Positions 4,848 to 7,551 of a stretch of 7,551 nucleotides of DNA are shown piece by piece. The notes beneath the pieces were generated by a model. The model did not search any database and was not told the origin of the DNA. It was given only the letters and a program-made list of their open reading frames with translations. This DNA comes from Planctomycetota bacterium. Lineage in GTDB: Bacteria; Planctomycetota; SZUA-567; H5-PLA8; CALKMO01. How positions within the stretch are numbered: position 1 is the first letter of the stretch; every line of letters begins with the position of its first letter. The DNA is taken from assembly GCA_026417845.1 (NCBI GenBank), contig JAOACM010000207.1, forward strand, positions 1-7,551. Direction: 5' to 3'. The position numbers and the translations under genes were made by a program.

Positions 4848-5113
4848 CCAGTGTGGGGGGGCAGTTCCGCCCCCCTGCTCCAGAGCGTCGTCGCCGGCGT
4901 GACTGCTGGCGCAGGGGCAGCCCGCGATCCGCGGGAGACCGCTCGCTTAACTGTCCGGTAGAAGAGCGGGCCGGTCGGCAACGCCTCGCCCATCCAATGC
5001 TAGCCTCCGGTAGAGGGTCGCTGCCGTTGCCGACCACCGGACGCGGAAGACGGGCGGGGCGGAAGCCCGCCCCGCGAATGGATCCGCCAGCGGATATCGC
5101 GCCGGACGGATCC
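4848..5113. other. Hairpin-rich intergenic region, possible structured RNA or leader
   Basis: No recognised gene lies between copy B and position 5137. There are six successive inverted repeats: GGGGGGC/GCCCCCC (4856-4875), CCCGCG/CGCGGG (4921-4935), CCGCTC/GAGCGG (4939-4969), GGTCGGCAACG/CGTTGCCGACC (4973-5035, 11 bp perfect, 41-base interior), GCGGGGCGG/CCGCCCCGC with loop AAGC (5054-5075) and GGATCCG/CGGATCC (5080-5113). None is followed by a T-tract, so they are not standard intrinsic terminators. The motif TCCGGTAGA recurs at 4954-4962 and 5006-5014. It may be the 5' leader of the next gene, a small RNA or decayed repeats. No known riboswitch class is recognised. Confidence 0.4.
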
Positions 5114-5136
5114 GCGCGGCAAGGTGGAGATAGAGG

Positions 5137-5433
5137 ATGCCCGGAGATCCGATGCGGGACAATCCGGTATTTTCTTGCGCAGCCGGACTGCGACGCGCCA
5201 TGTCCGTCATCCAATGGGCGCTGATACTGACAGGCGCGGCCTTCCTGGCAGCGGGCGGAATCATGGCGCCGGCCATCAGCAGCATCGGCGTCTTTCCGGA
5301 GGCTGAGGCGCGGACGATGCGGCTGGTCGGATTCCTGACTCTCGCATCCGGCCTGGTCTTCGGAATCGCATGGCGGCGCGCGTTCCGGGTCGTCTTCCGC
5401 CGGAAGTTCGGCGGACCGCCTCCTCCGCCATGA
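5137..5433 (+). CDS. Small two-helix membrane protein of unknown function
   Basis: The product has 98 residues. Two hydrophobic segments are evident: about 24-46 (VIQWALILTGAAFLAAGG, then IMAPAI) and about 63-82 (MRLVGFLTLASGLVFGIA). A short loop ISSIGVFPEAEART lies between them. After the second helix come basic residues (WRRAFRVVFRRK) and a tail of five prolines, so by the positive-inside rule the C-terminus is probably cytoplasmic. The start ATG 5137 lies 7 nt after GGTGGAG (5123-5129); ATG 5152 is an in-frame alternative with a weaker site. Third-position G/C and the clear helices support a real gene. I recognise no family. It is monocistronic as far as can be seen and converges on lon. 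Confidence 0.65.
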   Translation: MPGDPMRDNPVFSCAAGLRRAMSVIQWALILTGAAFLAAGGIMAPAISSIGVFPEAEARTMRLVGFLTLASGLVFGIAWRRAFRVVFRRKFGGPPPPP

Positions 5434-5460
5434 CCGCCAGGGCCCGACCGCCCTCTCCTC

Positions 5461-5485
5461 TGCAGGCGTCCGCTAGTCGCCTGCA
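5461..5485. terminator. Symmetric hairpin between the convergent membrane-protein and lon genes
   Basis: TGCAGGCG (5461-5468) and CGCCTGCA (5478-5485) form a perfect 8-bp stem around a 9-base loop. It lies between the ends of two convergent genes, where a bidirectional terminator would be expected. There is no T-tract on either strand, so intrinsic termination is unproven. A second, looser inverted repeat CATGCCG/CGGCATG (5487-5530) adjoins it. Confidence 0.4.
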
Positions 5486-5564
5486 ACATGCCGTCCGGAG
5501 CCGGCGGGTGGCCGGTAAAGAAGCGGCATGTGTCGTATACGGCCGGACGCCCGACGCCGCCCGG

Positions 5565-7551
5565 TCATGGGGAGGCGCTTACTTCCCCCCCCGCCACTCT
5601 TTCCGCGGCGCCCGCGCTCTCCTTCGGCGGGAGGCGTTTCCTTTCCGGTTTTCGCCCCCTTTCTTCCGGCGCCCCCCTCCGGCGGGCCGGCCGGCGCCCG
5701 GTACGGATCATCAGCGGCAAAGCCTCGTCTATGGTGTTTACGAGGTGGAATTTCATGTTTCTGGTGAGCGACCTGTCCATCTCAGCCACGTCGTCGCGGT
5801 TCTTGGCCGGAAGGATTACGTTCGTTATCCCGGCCCGTCTTGCCGCCAGGACTTTTTCCTTTATTCCTCCGACCGGGAGTATCTTGCCGCGGAGCGTAAT
5901 TTCGCCGGTCATGGCGGTATCCGGGCGCACGGGGCGACCGGTAAAGAGCGAGACCAGCGAGGCCAGTATGGACAGGCCGGCGGAAGGCCCGTCTTTCGGC
6001 GTGGCGCCTTCCGGAACGTGGATGTGTATATCCTCATCTTGCAGAGAGAGGTCCTTGATGCCCAGGCTTTCCGCGTGCGACCTGATGTACGATAGCGCCG
6101 CCCTGGCGGATTCCTGCATGACCTGGCCAAGATGACCTGTCAGCAGCAGTCCGCCTCTGCCCTTCATACGCGTGGACTCTATGAAGAGTATGTCGCCCCC
6201 GGTCTCGGTCCACGCCAGCCCGACCGCGACGCCGGGATCCCTGGTGCGCTCCGCGGTCTGGATATACAGCTTTTCGGGCCCCAGCAGGGGCTTGAGATTG
6301 TCCTGCCCGACAGGCCGGGGGATCTTCCTGCCTTCCGTAACGCGGAGAGCTATCTTCCTGCATATCGAGGCTATGTTGCGCTCGAGCTGCCTGACGCCGG
6401 CCTCGCGCGTGTAGCCGCGCACTATCGCGAGGATAGCCGCGTCCTCTATCTCCACTTGGTCGGGTTTAAGTCCGTTCTCGCGGACCTGGCGTGGTATCAG
6501 GTAGTTGCGGGCTATCTGGAGCTTTTCCTCCTCGGTGTACCCCGGCAGCGATATTGTTTCGAACCGGTCGCGCAATGCCGGCGGCACGGTATCCATCACG
6601 TTGGCCGTGACGATGAACATGACCTTCGACAGGTCGAACGGAACGCCCAGGTAATGGTCGGTGAAACTGAAGTTCTGTTCCGGATCGAGCACCTCCAGCA
6701 GAGCGGAGGCCGGGTCGCCGCGGAAGTCCACGCCAAGTTTGTCCACCTCGTCCAGCATTATCAGCGGGTTGGCCGATCCCGCCCTGCGTATCTCCTGGAT
6801 TATCTTGCCCGGGAGCGCGCCGACGTAGGTGCGCCGATGACCCCGTATCTCCGCCTCGTCCCTGACCCCGCCCAGCGAGAGCCTGGAGAATTTCCTGCCG
6901 AGGGCCGAGGCAATGGACCGCCCGAGCGAGGTCTTCCCCACACCCGGAGGGCCCACAAAGCACAGGATCGGTCCGCGCCCGGCCGGGTTCAGTTTGCGCA
7001 CCGCCACGTACTCGAGTATCCTGTCCTTGACCTTCTTCAGGTCGAAATGATCGCGGTCCAGGACCCGGCGGACCCGACTGATATCGAAGTCGTCCTTCGT
7101 GTATACCTCCCACGGGAGGTTGACCATCCAGTCGAGGTACGTCTGCGCGACGGAATATTCCGGCGAGAAGGGCGATATCCGCTCGAGCCTTGCGACCTCG
7201 CGCTCGGCCTCCTTTCTCGCAGCCTCCGTCATCTTCGATTCGGCCAGCTTCCTCCTGATTTCCGCTACCTCGGCGGCACGCGGGTCCTCCTCCCCCAGCT
7301 CCTTCTGGATCGCCTTGAGCTGCTCCCGCAGGAAGTGCTCCTTCTGGCTGCGCCCGATCTGCTCCTGCACACGGCTCTGGATCATCGAGCCGATCTCGGC
7401 TATCTGCATCTCGCGCGCGAGGAACCCCGTCACCAGTTCGAGCCGCCTGACTACATTGAACTCCTCCAGGACGCTCTGCCGTTCAGCCAGGGGGAGATTC
7501 ATGTGCCAGGCGATGAAATCGGCGATCTGCCCGGTGTCCTCCACGTTCATC
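5565..7551 (-). CDS. lon: ATP-dependent Lon protease, N-terminal part beyond the window edge
   Basis: Lon is a cytoplasmic homo-hexameric AAA+ serine protease that degrades misfolded and regulatory proteins. The visible 661 residues lack roughly the first 150-190 of a normal Lon, including most of the substrate-binding N-domain; the first codon shown aligns inside the family, so it is not a start. In visible numbering: end of the N-domain and coiled coil (RSQKEHFLREQLKAIQKELGE, about 67-87), Walker A GPPGVGKTS (200-208), Walker B IMLDEVD (264-270), sensor region FIVTAN (312-317), and the proteolytic dyad S523 in PKDGPSAG and K566 in GGIKEK, 43 residues apart as in E. coli. All catalytic residues are present. 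After about residue 615 there is an unusual basic, proline-rich tail of about 45 residues, probably disordered. The promoter is outside the window. Confidence 0.97.
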   Translation of the reverse strand, partial: MNVEDTGQIADFIAWHMNLPLAERQSVLEEFNVVRRLELVTGFLAREMQIAEIGSMIQSRVQEQIGRSQKEHFLREQLKAIQKELGEEDPRAAEVAEIRRKLAESKMTEAARKEAEREVARLERISPFSPEYSVAQTYLDWMVNLPWEVYTKDDFDISRVRRVLDRDHFDLKKVKDRILEYVAVRKLNPAGRGPILCFVGPPGVGKTSLGRSIASALGRKFSRLSLGGVRDEAEIRGHRRTYVGALPGKIIQEIRRAGSANPLIMLDEVDKLGVDFRGDPASALLEVLDPEQNFSFTDHYLGVPFDLSKVMFIVTANVMDTVPPALRDRFETISLPGYTEEEKLQIARNYLIPRQVRENGLKPDQVEIEDAAILAIVRGYTREAGVRQLERNIASICRKIALRVTEGRKIPRPVGQDNLKPLLGPEKLYIQTAERTRDPGVAVGLAWTETGGDILFIESTRMKGRGGLLLTGHLGQVMQESARAALSYIRSHAESLGIKDLSLQDEDIHIHVPEGATPKDGPSAGLSILASLVSLFTGRPVRPDTAMTGEITLRGKILPVGGIKEKVLAARRAGITNVILPAKNRDDVAEMDRSLTRNMKFHLVNTIDEALPLMIRTGRRPARRRGAPEERGRKPERKRLPPKESAGAAERVAGGEVSASP

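Noticed and set aside
4854..4876. Rho-independent terminator for lpxK
   Set aside because: The GGGGGGC/GCCCCCC stem is strong but has no T-tract and lies beyond the inserted element; kept only as part of the structured region.
1..7551. CRISPR array, prophage or defence system
   Set aside because: No regularly spaced repeats, cas-like, phage or toxin-antitoxin proteins could be read in any frame.

Overview
The window reads as chromosomal DNA of a high-G+C Gram-negative bacterium. LpxK, an enzyme of lipid A synthesis, implies an outer membrane with lipopolysaccharide. Codon use is unusual for such G+C-rich DNA because the isoleucine codon ATA is frequent, for example in the HAD gene and in lon. 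I cannot name a phylum from this.

Left part (1-1250). The window opens inside a severed amino-acid-type ABC transporter ATPase. Only the start of the nucleotide-binding domain, through Walker A, is visible before homology stops near position 155. A stretch without a recognisable gene follows. Next is a stand-alone response regulator (388-1071) made of a receiver domain and a Fis-type helix-turn-helix, with no AAA+ domain. A complete tRNA-Val(UAC) with encoded CCA faces it on the minus strand, behind a plausible promoter.

Middle (1251-3270). A small exported-protein gene appears broken by a frameshift. Its second half overlaps the GTG start of a HAD-family hydrolase by four bases, which suggests translational coupling. 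A gap of about 320 bp leads to a YbgC/FadM-like hot-dog thioesterase.

lpxK island (3271-4803). lpxK is bracketed by two copies, in opposite orientation, of a non-coding element of about 132 bp with 14-bp terminal inverted repeats. The right copy is flanked by a perfect 8-bp direct repeat that contains the lpxK stop codon, so it is a recent insertion right at the gene's end. The GTAA termini and 8-bp target duplication fit an IS66-type MITE. This pair is the most notable feature of the window.

Right part (4804-7551). About 330 bp rich in strong stem-loops precedes a small two-helix membrane protein. That gene converges on the lon protease gene, which runs in from the right edge on the minus strand without its N-terminal part. 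A symmetric hairpin lies between the two gene ends.

The genes are mostly housekeeping (envelope lipid synthesis, protein quality control, tRNA). They do not form one pathway, and I see no defence or biosynthetic system.
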